DNA from: Wolfiporia cocos
Lineage: Eukaryota > Basidiomycota > Agaricomycetes > Polyporales > Phaeolaceae
NCBI GenBank assembly: GCA_029448655.1
Contig: JACCLO010000060.1
Span: forward strand, 1 to 64,000
DNA length: 64,000 nucleotides
Reading direction: 5' to 3'
Part shown: in pieces, positions 11,693 to 22,995 of the stretch
Layout: every line of letters begins with the position of its first letter
Position numbering within the stretch: the first letter of the stretch is position 1
Position numbers and translations under genes: made by a program
The notes under the pieces: generated by a model
The model's database searches: none
Told to the model about the DNA's origin: nothing
What the model saw: only the letters and a program-made list of their open reading frames with translations

Positions 11693-12233
11693 TGACACAG
11701 ACTTACATAGGTCTGTGGGACCAGCCCTGCCGGGGAATCCAACACATCCACAAGGGTACCATCAGAGGAATGCAGTGGTGACCAGGGTGACCTCATTGCT
11801 GAGGTGGCGACATGTGTTGCCAATGGTGCATCCCAGATGAGCAAGTGAATAACTCAGCAGTAAGACTGGTGTGCACCCTCAGACAGTATGAAGAAAGGGG
11901 CATAGCCCAACATCGAGAATCTAAAGGATGAGGTTGTAAGACCTCATCCCGGTGTATTTATGTACATGGATCAGTATGCTATGACTACCTTAATGTAATG
12001 GCCTGTGTGCCATAACTAAGGGATCATGTGCTACCATGACCATATGATGTACATACTGTGATGTTATAATGCGGGTGACGGAATGTGTGCCCATCATAGG
12101 CACTATCTACCAGGTAACGTGATGTACTATGTGAGATGGTTGACGTGGAGGTAACTAGAGGTATGAGGAGACCGTGCGCTCAGTGGAACCCCAAGAGACC
12201 TAAAGCGAGGGATGTAGGGTCAATATCTTGTGG
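11693..12233 (-). repeat. truncated LTR, minus orientation
   Basis: The left end TGACACAGACTT is intact, with the R hairpin GATGAGGTTGTAAGACCTCATC near 11927-11948. The right end stops near AATATCTTGTG without the expected TGTGACA. Directly after it an LTR part in the opposite orientation begins, so a rearrangement joined two LTRs head to head. Confidence 0.55.
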
Positions 12234-12493
12234 TATAAAACCGTGACAAGATGGGGCTTACTCCCCATCTCTAAGATTCTTGATGTCTGGGCTGTAGCCC
12301 CTCTCTCACCACCTCATCTGTGTGTGTGCCAGTCTGCCTGGGTCTCTCCCTCCTCACCTTGCCCGTCTGGGTGGTACCTTAGCCAAGGGCCTTGCCTGCA
12401 TACCCATTGGCTTAGGATGTGCACTGATGCACTGGCTTTGGGGGATTGTCCCCGGCCTGTGGGCCGGTCCCACAGACTGGTGAGTCTGTGTCA
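12234..12493 (+). repeat. 3' part of a plus-orientation LTR
   Basis: It starts near a TATAAAA box (12234) and has the GATGGGGCTTACTCCCCATC R hairpin (12251-12270). It ends with GTCCCACAGACTGG and then TCTGTGTCA at 12493. U3 is missing. Confidence 0.55.
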
Positions 12494-14460
12494 CTCTGCT
12501 AGATGTGCAAGCTGAGCCCAGCACTCAGGCAGTTGCCTTCTAAGTCACAGATTTTATTGAGGAGTGGGCCTCCAATACACAGGAGCTTGCAATGGATTCA
12601 ACATGTGTGTGTGCTATGCAAGCTTGCTACGTAAGTAAATTACTGAGATTGAATCTGTCTAGGGAACACAAACAGGACCAATTTTGGACTGTTTGGTGCA
12701 GTTGCAGATGCACATGGGTTGGGTATTCCACTTGTGTTCTTACTGATATCGACAAACAAGGAAGCCGATAAGGGTGTCAAGCAAGTTGTGCTTGAGAGAT
12801 TTCTTGGTGAGCTGAAGGACCTTGGTGTCAACCCAGAATATACATTATCAGACAAGGATTGGTCAGAAATCAATGCAATGAGGAACACATGGCCACAGGC
12901 AAAACATCAGCTATGTTTCTGGCATGCACTCCATGCAGTGAAACAGTGCTTAGCAAAGAACAAGGAGACACCTGCATTCTATGATGTCAATGAAGCTTGC
13001 CATGAGTTCTCTTACATCAAAGCTAACTTCATACCATACCTGCAACAGACAGGCTCAGTCGTTTGTTTATTTCCAACATTGTGGAATGGGACTTTATTCT
13101 CATTAATTCATATTATATGTACTAGCTACCTGCCCCTCCTGTGAAGCCTCTCCATCGCATCCGGCTTCTCATTGATGGGTATCCATCTGTCATCACCTGT
13201 CACTGCCCCCACTTAGACTCAAGCCCATCCCGGCAGGCCATCCTGCTGTGAAGAGTGAAACCGAAGATGCCAAAGACTTTGACATTGAACACCTGAGTGG
13301 CCAGGGCATACTCCCACCTGATCTACATGCAGATGAAAGTGATGAAGAAATGGGCTGGATAGGTCATAAACATGACAATTGGAATGATGCTGAGTGGGAT
13401 TGAGACCTAGATGATCTGCAGCATCAGGTTGAGGAGTTTGCAGAAGCACTTGAAGAGCTCCAAGAAAGCTCACCTTGTGATGACAGAGCAATCAGCACAA
13501 TGAAGCAAGCAAAGCCTGGCTATGTCTTTTGCCTGACACCACACCGACTGCCTATCCTCTAGCTTTTCACAAAGCATGCATCACAGCACCATTTTCTCCC
13601 TAAATGGCATGGGCAGAGCTGAACATCCAAGGACATTCGACAAGATGCTATTGATGAGATGTATCAACACTATAAACTCAATAATCTTCATGAGGTATGA
13701 GCTTACCTCTGGAGCTCCTGGTACTCGCATGATTGCTGGTGTCTCTGGGTGCATGTGGTGTACACATCAAGCATACCATGCAAGTGTATAACAATGATGG
13801 TTGAGGTGCTCTGGCAGAATCTCAAGCAGCTAGTTCTGCACTGCTATAATCACCTGCCCATTGATCTCACCATGCATGCAATCATCACAAAAGTGCTCCC
13901 GCCATATCAACTGACCCTTGCACAGATCATTACAAAGCATTGTGAAGGGCATTCATGATCACTTACCCATATGCAAGAAGCCTTCAGAAGGTCACGGGAA
14001 CATCTTGCTCAGACTCCAATTAACAGCATCTACAATACAGACATTATGACGTGGACATGCAACTGTGGAGCTCAGAAATATCATGTGTACCTTCTCTACA
14101 AGCACCTTGTGCAAGAAGTTTCCACACCTATACCATCATCGTGGTGGGTCACAGTGCAGTGGCTCCATGTTCAGCCATTCTACACCGTCATGGTGAATGG
14201 CATAGTCGCACCTCCACCGGAGTCTACCAGAGATCATGCATGGATGGAGTGAATGCCCCATGTTCTGGTGCTGACACCATCTGGCAGCTGGGACGATCCA
14301 ATCATGCTTCAAGATTCCGACACCAAAGAGGCCCCTGTAGTGTCATTGCCAGTACTTCAGCAGATCATTGAGCCAAAAGTGAGAGACTCACCAGTTTGTT
14401 ATCACATTTCAGATACTCTCCTCGCCTCAAAAGGGCCCACCAACTGGTCGTGATGGATTG
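12494..14460 (+). pseudogene. MULE-type transposase, decayed
   Basis: Recognisable coding starts near 12550. A segment ending in GIPLVFLLIST leads into the open frame 12719-13144, which contains YTLSDKDWSEINAMRNTWP and KHQLCFWHALHAVKQCLAK, hallmarks of the MULE transposase core (the D of SDKDW, and CxxWH). Further blocks follow with stops and frameshifts: LLIDGYPSVI (about 13160), HLSGQGILPPD (about 13290), EVLWQNLKQLVLHCYNHLPIDL (about 13805) and a SWIM-like finger TWTCNCGAQKYH (about 14050), whose expected Cys before KHLV is Tyr. Known: MULEs move by cut and paste and usually have long terminal inverted repeats. The many stops show an old, dead copy. The end near 14460 is approximate. Confidence 0.8.
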
Positions 14461-14626
14461 CTGCGCACATGAGCTGGCAGCGGCAGTGGGTTTGCAGTAT
14501 GTATATAACAAGTAAAATAGAGATATACTCACCTTCACATCCTAGCCTGACAATCAAGACCAAACAGACATAGAATATGCTATACACAAGTTGCACCAGG
14601 CAGCCGAGATTATTGAGCAGCAGAGG

Positions 14627-15229
14627 TGACACGGGAACATACTTGTGACCATGCTACCCATGCTAGTGGGGATGCCTCTATACCTTCTAACCTAGGCCTA
14701 AAGGCTACCCATCCTTGTAGGGGAGAACAGGATGGCTTGTCTATTGAGACGACCTGCCATGAAGCCCGAGGTACTGACCCATGAGTGTACCGGTATGCCC
14801 CCAGACTAGCAGGCTAAAGACAAAACTAGGAGATGCAATAAATAGAGACCCCCATGTCCAAGTAGGATGCAGCAGGCTTGTTGCAGAGCAGTCCGCTGGC
14901 TCACACGCACATGCAGCAGAGGGTTGAGAGGTTCCCAGGGGACATGCCCCCTAGGCCGAGAAGAGTAGAACTGAGGAGTAATCCTCAGATTCTACCTACT
15001 TATATACATGGAGATGCTACGTACTGTAGCTACAAGGCCTGACCTAATGGCGTGGCCTGTGCATACTGTGACTGTGTCTCACATGACTAGGTAATGCTGT
15101 AACTACTCAGTGATGACATGTGACCATATTGAGATAAGATAAGTGAATGCTTATCTACCTATGCATGTGCATCTCCCTAGCGCTAGCCTAGCATTAGCGT
15201 ATATCCTAGGGGTGGAGTTTCTGGTGACA
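14627..15229 (-). repeat. solo LTR, TSD AGAGG
   Basis: TGACACGGGA (left) to GGTGACA (right), flanked by AGAGG at 14622-14626 and 15230-15234. It belongs to the same family as 42781-43404: both share a GGGGAGAACAGGA block and a run CCCATGAGTGTACC. A TATATACAT box lies near 15001. Confidence 0.88.
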
Positions 15230-15439
15230 AGAGGACAATTGCAGAGCCATGTTTCATCTGATGTGCACTCCAAGTTGTGTGCTCCACAATAGAGTGGGTA
15301 GAGGACATAGAAGCTCATGTTAGCCACCACACTATGCCAGTGACTAATGTGCGAGGTTGCTGCCAAACACAATCCATAAATACAATTGGTTACAAGTATA
15401 TATGCTAGTAATAAGACTAAAGCTTGTGCGCATACCTGC

Positions 15440-15600
15440 ATTGCCCCTCTAGTAGTTAACTTGTGCATGGTGTGGTGTGCACTAAGCACCCATCCACAGC
15501 ATCAGTGCACCAGCCACAGCAGAGTTTATAAATGCCATGCAAACTCGCTGGGACATTAACCTCAAGTTATGAGCCAGACCCTCTCATGTGTGAGCTCACA
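15440..15600 (-). repeat. probable right arm of the MULE
   Basis: About 120 bp match the left arm (9990-10085) in inverted orientation. Similarity ends close to the next LTR. The region 15235-15440 to its left shows no gene. Confidence 0.45.
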
Positions 15601-15601
15601 C

Positions 15602-16564
15602 TGACACAAAATGCCAAGGGTGTACCGTCATCTAGAGTTGTCACATAGAGCAGAACCCTTGGACTAGCATGCATAAGACTTGGAGTAAAGAGAGGACAAG
15701 CCTCATCATCGAGAATAACAGCTCTGTGACACAGACATACCCTGTGTCTGTGGGACTGGCCCTGCTGGGGATCTCGTATATGCCTGCTGGCGTGTCCTAG
15801 TATTGTCGTTGACTCTGGGTGCTCAGTTAGAGGGATGACAGCTAGGGGTTGTGGCATTTGTCCAGTCAAGTCAGATGAGCAGCACAGCAGAGTGGCCCAT
15901 AGCCATAGAGAATGAAAGGGGCTGGTTAGGCCCAATTGCCGAAAATCCTAAGAATGAGGCATAAGGCCTCATTTGTCATACTTTATATACATCTGCGTGT
16001 ACGCTAGTGTGTCTACCCTGAAGTGCTGATCTGTGCGCAGTAACTATGAGGTCAGGCATAACAGTAACTAGTCATGAGTATGTAATGAAAGTGTGACCAT
16101 GTTATGGGTAGAGGCACGTGCGCCTACCCTAAGGGCGCTGATCGACGAGTGGTGCAGGGTTGTTACAGTAACTACAGGACGAAGGGGAGAGGAATACCAT
16201 AGTGTAGAGGGGCACATGCATGTACAGCAGTGCTCATAAAGCTATAGTGAGGGTGAATTCAACAGTAATATATCTGTGACACTCTGGGGAGTAAGCCCCA
16301 GAGTGTCACAGCTTAAGTACATGAGGAACACTGTCACTGTATACTAGAGACCCACCCTAAAGGCAGGGTCTGTGCGTATTGCTGAGTGCTACCTAAGTCA
16401 TGTGCTGTAGTATCTAAGCTACTGACCATGTGACCATCTATGGGTGGGGCGACCTGTACCATTACGCTACACTGCTAAGTCCATACAAAGACACATGATG
16501 GGGTACTACCCAAGAACGTGGGTTTGAGACAGGGGGGGGGTACCTCTTTTCAGAATCTGTGACA
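15602..16564 (-). repeat. solo LTR split by a younger LTR, TSD CACAC
   Basis: The outer ends are TGACACAAAA (15602) and ATCTGTGACA (16564). CACAC flanks both sides (15597-15601 and 16565-16569). Without the nested copy (15727-16281 plus 5 bp) its own length is about 403 bp. The insertion point lies in the R hairpin (CTCTGGGGAGTAAGCCCCAGAG). Confidence 0.85.
15727..16281 (-). repeat. solo LTR nested in another LTR, TSD CTCTG
   Basis: TGACACAGAC (left) to ATCTGTGACA (right), flanked by CTCTG at 15722-15726 and 16282-16286. A GAGGCATAAGGCCTC hairpin near 15955 and a TATATACATC box follow the usual plan. Confidence 0.88.
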
Positions 16565-16897
16565 CACACAAGCCCTCATTGAATGTGTATGAGAATGAGA
16601 GTGAGGCTGAGTATGCAAATCCCCAGAGATGCAATGGTTGACACAGGCCAGGTGTGGGAATGGAGAAGCTCAAGGTGCCAAAGTTCAACACTGTTCTGCT
16701 ACCCCCATCACTGAAGGAGAATTGTCTGCAGACGCTGGGCACACTTTCTGTTGTCAATCTTGTGCCAATTACTACAACTAACTTATCACCTGATGATGTA
16801 CACTAGCCAATCAGGTGTGAGTACTGGTTTGGCATGCCAAGTGTGGTGAGCATGTCAAGCAGCACATTGGATGTCAATTATGGAAGTGCAGGACTGA
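16565..16897. other. unrecognised spacer between LTRs
   Basis: No family was recognised in either strand. The position just left of pol-like sequence (17129) makes decayed retrotransposon sequence plausible, but no motif supports it. Confidence 0.3.
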
Positions 16898-17128
16898 TAT
16901 CACAAGACGCACCATGGACCCAATGCAATGTGCTCATGAGTGGCAATATAGCCACTCCCCCAAAAGGGCTATGATAACAGCTTGGCTGTTATCAAGGGTC
17001 CGGCTATATCTGCAGTTCATATTCCCATGCTTGGTGCCTATTGTATTCAGGTCACCACCTTAGGGGGAATATACCCTAGTTACTGCTCCATAACGTCCTA
17101 GTATCTAGCGTGACCTAGATTTGTGACA
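16898..17128 (-). repeat. LTR of the TRIM family
   Basis: The ends TATCACAAGACGC (left) and ATTTGTGACA (right) match, in reverse, the LTRs at 41377-41631 and 42043-42295. It contains the palindrome ATAACAGCTTGGCTGTTAT near 16974. Flanks (ACTGA and GAATT) do not match, so no target duplication supports a simple insertion. Confidence 0.65.
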
Positions 17129-17737
17129 GAATTTTTCGAGCGAGAGTTCATGGCAATGGCTCTTGATACCTCCCATGTGGTGCCAGAATTGGATGAACCG
17201 ATACTCCGAGAGATTTGTAAAGCATTGCTAGACAACAAGGTCACTAAGGATTACAAGGAGCTTGTCACAAAGTGGCATAGGCTCACTACCATCTAATATA
17301 CCCCCAATACCGAATAGGTAGAGTACAACACCTAGTTGCTAAGGGGCCTTGGGGCCATAGCGAGGCGAGGTGGGCACACAAGACCAGCAAGACTAAGAAT
17401 GCCAGCTAAGAGGGGAAACGCCCCCAACAACGAGATTGACAAGTCTGAGGTGTAAGCCTCAGACGACATACTATATATACATGAGGATGAGCGCAGGTGG
17501 GCCTTAGGGCCTACCCTAACGTAAGGGTCCATGCACTATCTACACAGCCTCTGTATATGTAAGCAAGTCATGTGCCTCTAGGGTGCCACGCTATGCTAGA
17601 TGTTATACCGCTATACTACCTGATGAGGGCCAAACCATCATGTGACTTCAGTACCACTAGTGCCTTGGTTTGATTACTGAAGGGGACCCAAAATCTGTGA
17701 CACTTGCTGCATCATTAAGACTGACTAGTCTGTGCCA
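17129..17737 (+). pseudogene. Ty3 pol fragment, interrupted by an LTR
   Basis: 17129-17264 reads as a piece from between RNase H and integrase: EFFEREFMAMAL, then ILREICKALLDNKVTKDYKEL. This closely parallels residues near 21720-21880 of element A (ALLDNEVTKDYKGLL). An LTR then intervenes (17265-17702) and a possible continuation follows to 17737. It is a relic of a second chromovirus of the element A type, in plus orientation. Confidence 0.7.
17265..17702 (-). repeat. LTR inside the pol fragment, eroded duplication
   Basis: The right end AAAATCTGTGACA is intact. The left end reads only CACAAAG, and the flanks CTTGT and CTTGC differ at one base, so the left junction has lost a few bases. A CTGAGGTGTAAGCCTCAG hairpin and TATATATAC box near 17443-17482 mark R and the promoter. 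Confidence 0.6.
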
Positions 17738-18182
17738 TGTCACAGTATTTACAGGACATGGCCATTTTTCTGCTATTTATAGCAATTATTCTAGGATTTA
17801 TACGTCTACCTATCAGTTATCAGGGACTTATCCCATTGCCAACCCTTATCACTTACACAAGGTACTTACACACTATTAAGCTGATACGACACATGCGACA
17901 CGCTAGTCATAGACTATTAGTCAAGCTCTTCTATCAACCACGCGGCCTATCAATCCACATGGATAACACCAGAAGCAAGTCACGACATATGTCACCATGA
18001 CAGACACGTCACCACTACGTCACCCAGTCTAGCCAGTCTAGCTAGACCACTACATCATCAAGGCACACTGCCTATGACATCATGAGCACACCATGCTCAT
18101 GCAACTATGGCACCATAGCTAAGTATAGCCAACAGGCTTTACTGCTATTGGCTGGCAACCCAATCCCGATCACGGATCACGG
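17738..18182 (+). repeat. 5' part of a plus-orientation LTR
   Basis: It starts TGTCACAGTATT and continues with a U3 similar to the array LTRs (ATAGCAATTA, then GGATTTATACGTCTA). It is cut at 18182 by the next LTR, and its 3' part is not found. Confidence 0.55.
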
Positions 18183-18369
18183 TGACACAAACCCAAACCT
18201 AATACTCACTAATAGTGTTTCTTGAGGGCGGCTTAGAGGTATACACACACAAGAAGAGATAGCAAGTAAAAGTGTATGAGCGATGAGGTTGCTTGTTAGG
18301 CAGTAGCTCAATATCGAGGAGAACAGAACTGAGTTGTAACGCTCAGACTGTTCCAGTATATATACATGC
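18183..18369 (-). repeat. LTR part cut by element A
   Basis: It starts with the left end TGACACAAAC and carries a CTGAGTTGTAACGCTCAG hairpin and a TATATATACATG box. Element A's 3' LTR begins right after, at 18370. The remaining U3 is not seen on the far side. Confidence 0.55.
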
Positions 18370-19570
18370 TGACACAGAACAGTCTGTGGGACTCACCACT
18401 TATCCTCCAGTGGGGAGGGAGGTAAGGTAGACTATTCTAGTGCAGCTAAGTGAGAGGATTCTTAGGCGCATAGCCTAGAAGAATAGAACTAAGACGTATA
18501 GGACGCTTAGTCCCTATCTTATATACATGTTTGGTACTACTATACAGTATGTACCTAGTATGGCGTTGTGGCTGAGTAACCATCAACGGAAGGAAGATCC
18601 ATCTACGAATAGAAGGGTTAGCATGTGATACTGGTACGGTATCGGCATAAGGCATAGATGTGTGATTGTGCTAGAAATAGACCGTGGTAAGCCGGTAATG
18701 GCGAACCTATCATATTACCTGTAGACATTCACATGGGGGCGGTTGAGACCAGTATGACGACAAGGCCGAAGGCCGAGTCTTGAGGGGTAACTGCCATAGG
18801 CTGTATCCCGGGGAATGACTAAGGCGGAGCGCCGAGCCATTAGTGCCATTGGTCGTAAGCCCGAGGGCTAGACTGATGACGAGGGTATGATGCCAGTATG
18901 GTGCCATGTGTCTATACATAGGTCGGGACCTAGACATATGATGGTGGTGACATCATGATGATATCATAGTCTGGACAAGACCGTAGGTCTAGTCCATGAC
19001 GTAGGTTATGACGTGGTACGGTTGCAAGCCGGACGTGTCATGGGGCATGACTAGCGTGTAAGCGCTGTGTCATTCTAGCTTAGTAGCGCATAAGCGTACG
19101 TTGAGAAGCCGTAAGGGCAATAATAACCGTAAGGTTATAGCCGTATGGGATAAGTACTGGATAACTCGTAGTTATGCGTATAAATACCGGATAAATGGCT
19201 ACGGATAGCGGAAAAATAGGGCGTTTAGATAATACTGTGACACATGCAATACAAGACCCCTAATACTACTAGGACCTACGGTACTATGGTATGAGTCAGG
19301 TTGCATGTGACCGTAAGTGATAACGTATGCGCTATGACTATGAATGAGTCAGATGGCAGGTGACTCTACAAGTGTAATGAGTCAGCGGTCACACATATGA
19401 GCATTAACATGTGATATCTGTGGAATGGGATGGAACCTGCTAGAAGGTTCCGTCGGCATCTAGTTCTACTGGGTCACGTGATCTACAAGTATCCGTGCTA
19501 CGCTAACTATGCTACAAACTGGACTACAAGTCTAGGAAAAATAGGGAAAAATATAGGAAAATTTGTGACA
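18370..19570 (-). repeat. 3' LTR of element A
   Basis: It runs from TGACACAGAACAG (left, the LTR 3' end) to TTTGTGACA (19570, the LTR start). The R region (about 18470-18500) reads, on the minus strand, AGTTCTATTCTTCTAGG followed by a hairpin. This is the same R start as in the array LTRs. A TATATAAG box lies about 30 bases before it. Confidence 0.85.
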
Positions 19571-19586
19571 TTACCCCCTCTTCAAG
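19571..19586 (-). promoter_or_regulatory. polypurine tract of element A
   Basis: On the minus strand CTTGAAGAGGGGGTAA lies directly before the 3' LTR start. The same GGGGGTAA end precedes the array LTRs and the TRIM 3' LTR. Confidence 0.8.
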
Positions 19587-19606
19587 ATTTGCGGTCCCTG
19601 CAAAGG

Positions 19607-20338
19607 TTACTCGGTGATCGGTGGTTCGACATCTTGCCACTTGCTCGCTGAGGGCTCCATCAGGCGGTCCCAATCCTCATAGTCATGAGGGAGTATTTTG
19701 ACTTCTCCCAAGTGTCTACCAGTATGACCAAAGCCTTTGTCACCACGAGCTGTGTCCTTCAAGTATTGTTGATTGTACATGTAGGTTGTACTATGGTGGA
19801 TTTCTGGTTGAGGGACAGGTTGCAGAAGTAATTGTGCTATCTTGTCCCTATGGTTAACCATGTATGGATATCCGGTGAAGTTGTAGAGCATGACTATCAC
19901 TTCTCCACAGTAATCCCAGTCTATGACTCTGCCTTGTACCTGTATGCCCTTCTTCGCCATGCTAGAATGTGTCTCCAGTTTGCCGCTGAATCCATAAGGG
20001 AATAGGATTCTTAGGTCTGTTTTCACGAGCATGGTGGTGTGAGGGTTTATCCTGGTAGCTTCGGCTGAGTAGATGTCAAATCCGGTGGCATGTTCAGTGC
20101 CTCTTTCTGGATATGTGCCCTGGGGTCCTACTGCGAATTCGAGATATTCGTTGAAGCAAGTGCCTTCTTCTACGGAGTTGCCGAATTTGTCCCGTACTAA
20201 CCACTTCCGTACTTTCTTGCATTCTTCCGGAGTAAATTCACCTCTCTGCAGTGGCCAATCATCTGGCCATAGATAACAATCCCCAACTTTCCAGTCTGGG
20301 TTGTCATCTGGTTCGAATACTTGAATATTGTGGGTGTG
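19607..20338 (-). pseudogene. element A dUTPase domain (C-terminal to chromodomain)
   Basis: Seen in one frame: TEHATGFDIYSAEA (motif 1), then about 30 residues on GRVIDWDYCGEVIV (motif 3), HRDKIAQLLLQPV (motif 4) and RGDKGFGHTG (motif 5). Known: these motifs build the trimeric dUTPase that turns dUTP into dUMP and keeps uracil out of cDNA. It follows the chromodomain in the same frame, but a stop (20339-20341) separates them. With that stop read as CGA, the polyprotein would run through to 19607. The upstream 80 residues are acidic and look like a linker. The domain itself looks intact. Confidence 0.85.
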
Positions 20339-21085
20339 TCATCTTCGCGGAGCGGTATGTGCGTTAAGGGCATGTTCTGCCTTGTATTCGTCTACCAACT
20401 CCTTAGTGTTGACGAAGTCATCTTCATATTCCCATGTGTCTTCTCCCATGGAGTACCCTAACCATCGCACCAGGAATTGTAGTTTTCCTGAGGGTGTGAA
20501 TCTGTGGTTGAGTATTTGCTCCACTTCGTATTCTCCTGACTTATCTGGTTCTGGAGCTTCTTCCTTGCCGGTATATGGTGTTAGCTTTGACGCATGGAAG
20601 ACCGGGTGATAGGCTCGGTATTGGCCATCCATGTGTAGTCTGAAAGTCACGGGTGACAGTTGTTCGACTATTTTGAACGGGCCGATGTACCTGGGGGCCA
20701 AACTTCTTTCGGATGTTTGGTAATCCCTTACGTCTATCATAACCTTGTCTCCAACCTTGAAGGGTACTTTCTGGATCGATTGATTGTAATACCACTTCAT
20801 ACTGTCAGCTGCTAACTGCATTGCGGCTTTGGCTTGCTCCTGAGCGTTCCAACGATCGGTTGCAATTTCATTAAGGTCTGCTTTTGCCTGAATAGCTAAA
20901 TCTGCTGGCCCAGCCTTTGGGTGCCTTCCCAACTCGACGTAGAATGGTGACATCTTGGTAGTCTCTGACGCTGCGTTGTTGTATGCAAATTCCGCCGTAG
21001 GCAGGAATTGAGACCAATTGTCTTTGCAATACGAGTTTACATAGCATCTGAGGTATTGTTCAAGTGTCTGATTCATTCTTTCCAT
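20339..21085 (-). pseudogene. element A integrase C-terminus and chromodomain
   Basis: The frame opens at the MERMNQTLEQY block of the integrase core, then a GPY/F-like module (LAPRYIGPFKI, then LSPVTFRLHM). The chromodomain follows (EYEVEQILNHRF, FLVRWLGY, DTWEYEDD). In chromoviruses this domain can bind modified histone H3 and steer integration into heterochromatin. The start is joined to the preceding integrase ORF by a frameshift. The end is the TGA at 20339-20341. Confidence 0.85.
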
Positions 21086-22016
21086 CTGTCCATCTGTGTG
21101 GGTGATATGCCATAGTCATGGCATGTTCTATCCCTAGCAGTTTACACCATTCGCCGAATAGTTTGGATGCAAACTGCACTCCGTGATCGGAAATGATACG
21201 TTTAGGTAGCCCATGTATTGGGTAAAACCTTCTGTATAGGACTCTTACGGGATCCTTTGTTCCGAATTTGCTGGAGATGGGGAAGAAGCATGCTCGCTTG
21301 GTCAAGCAATTGACTACAACCATGATTCCGTCATACACCTTGTTGTCTATCTTCGACTTGGGTAGGTACATAATGAAATCCATGGTTATTATCTCCCATG
21401 GGGCTTCTGGTACTTCGTTAGGTATCAGGGGTCCATATGGCTTTTGCGGGCGATTCTTCATTTGCTGGCATGTGTCGCATTCCTGTATGTATTTCTTTAC
21501 CGAGTTGGTTAGTCCTGGCCACCAGTAATTACGTGAGATGAGTTTGTATGTCTTCCATCTCCCCATATGCCCTGCAGTAGGGTGGTCATGGTGTAATTGT
21601 AAGACCTTATTTCTAAGCTCTTCTGGTGCCTTGGGAACGTAGATCTTGTTATGGTACAAGAGTAGACCATTCTCGTAGTTCCAGTCTCTGAGAGACTTGC
21701 CGAATTCGTGAGGTCCTGACTCCAATAGGCCTTTGTAGTCCTTGGTTACCTCGTTGTCTAGCAATGCTTTGTGTATTTCTCGTTGGAGTTCGTCATCTGG
21801 GATTACCAACTGATGGAGGGGCTCGAACGCAAGGATGGCTAATTCTCGCGCAAAGTTAACAAAAAATTCCGGTTTCAACAGAATATTGTTCCTATTGTCG
21901 AGTTCCACCCCCTCTTCATGGTCTGGTCTCCTGGACAGAGGGTCTGCAGTAAGCATGGTTTTTCCTGGTTTATGGTGCATGGAGAAGTTAAATCTTGACA
22001 GATATAATGCCCATCT
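21060..22016 (-). pseudogene. element A RNase H tail and integrase core
   Basis: It reads WALYLSRFNF (end of RNase H), then the HHCC zinc module (HHDHPTAGHMGRW and ECDTCQQM), then the DDE core: MDFIMYLPK with the first D and IISDHGVQF with the second. The Glu-bearing block is frame-shifted by one base near 21090, where the AYHP motif passes into the next ORF. The upstream end is cut at 22016 by the solo LTR. Removing that LTR and one CATCT restores the frame to the RNase H piece at 22913. Confidence 0.85.
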
Positions 22017-22907
22017 TGTCACAGATCTGACATTTTTCCGCAATTAATTGCCATTTATCCGGTATTATTACGCATACCTACGAGTTATCCTGTACTTATC
22101 AGTACAAGCCGACATGCCGGTGTAACCTAACAGTTATTACCTAAGCCCAAGAGTGCTTACGCGCTACTAAGCATCTATGACACGGCGCTTACACGCTAGT
22201 CATCAAGCATGACATGTTACATGACACTCTGTCACAAGACTAGACCTATGGTCTATTCTAACCCATGATACCATCATTACAAATAATGATATCATCATGA
22301 CATCATATGGTCTAGCCCCTGGCTATGACATCACTATGATGTAACCCCTTCGTCATCATTACCAATTATGACACCATTGGACCTAGGCCTACAGCCCAGT
22401 CCAATCCATAGCACGCCATCATTACACAATAATGGCATCACTATTCTAGACCCATGGTCTAGTACATTCCATGACATCATCATTTCCAATCATGACGTCA
22501 TTATGATCCAGGCCTCCGGCCCGGTAACCATGTATGCGGATCTTCTGATCCATCCCTCGTATCTTACTGGCTAAGTCCATTACTGGCTAGCATGGTCACT
22601 ATAGATACCTATGCATGATGCCTTATCGCATCATTATGATATACGGATGGTGCCATACTGACACCATCGCCTTATGCAAGCATATGACTAACACGTTTAG
22701 GGTAGGACCATTCCCTTACTTACGTAATCAAGTATAAGCATGTATATAAGATAGGGCTTAACGCCTTTAGTCGTTAGTTCTGTTCTTCTAGGCGCTGCGC
22801 GCCCTAGAAGAACTTCACCTCTCTTCTGCGCGCCTTCTGACTGCTTGCCTGCTTATTCCCCTCACCTTGTGGATTAGGCGGTGAGTCCCACAGTTAGATC
22901 TGTGTCA
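22017..22907 (+). repeat. solo LTR in RNase H of element A, TSD CATCT
   Basis: TGTCACAGATCTG to GATCTGTGTCA, 891 bp. CATCT lies at 22012-22016 and 22908-22912. A TATATAAG box is near 22743, and R starts AGTTCTGTTCTTCTAGG with a GGCGC-type hairpin. It is close in plan to the array LTRs but a different subfamily. Both flanks join in frame when it is removed. Confidence 0.92.
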
Positions 22908-22912
22908 CATCT

Positions 22913-22990
22913 TGCCTGTCTCCTGGTGAGCTTCTGAGCCGTCTTGAAGTAGGTTAGGTTCAGATGATCCGACCATACTTCGAATTTTTC
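22913..22990 (-). pseudogene. orphan RNase H segment of element A between two insertions
   Basis: This 80-bp piece reads on the minus strand as [14 protein letters not shown] followed by [11 protein letters not shown]. It is the RNase H stretch with the conserved SDH, which is absent from both main pieces of pol. It lies between the solo LTR and the array and joins both neighbours in frame, so the two insertions were independent events 83 bp apart. Confidence 0.9.
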
Positions 22991-22995
22991 CGGGT

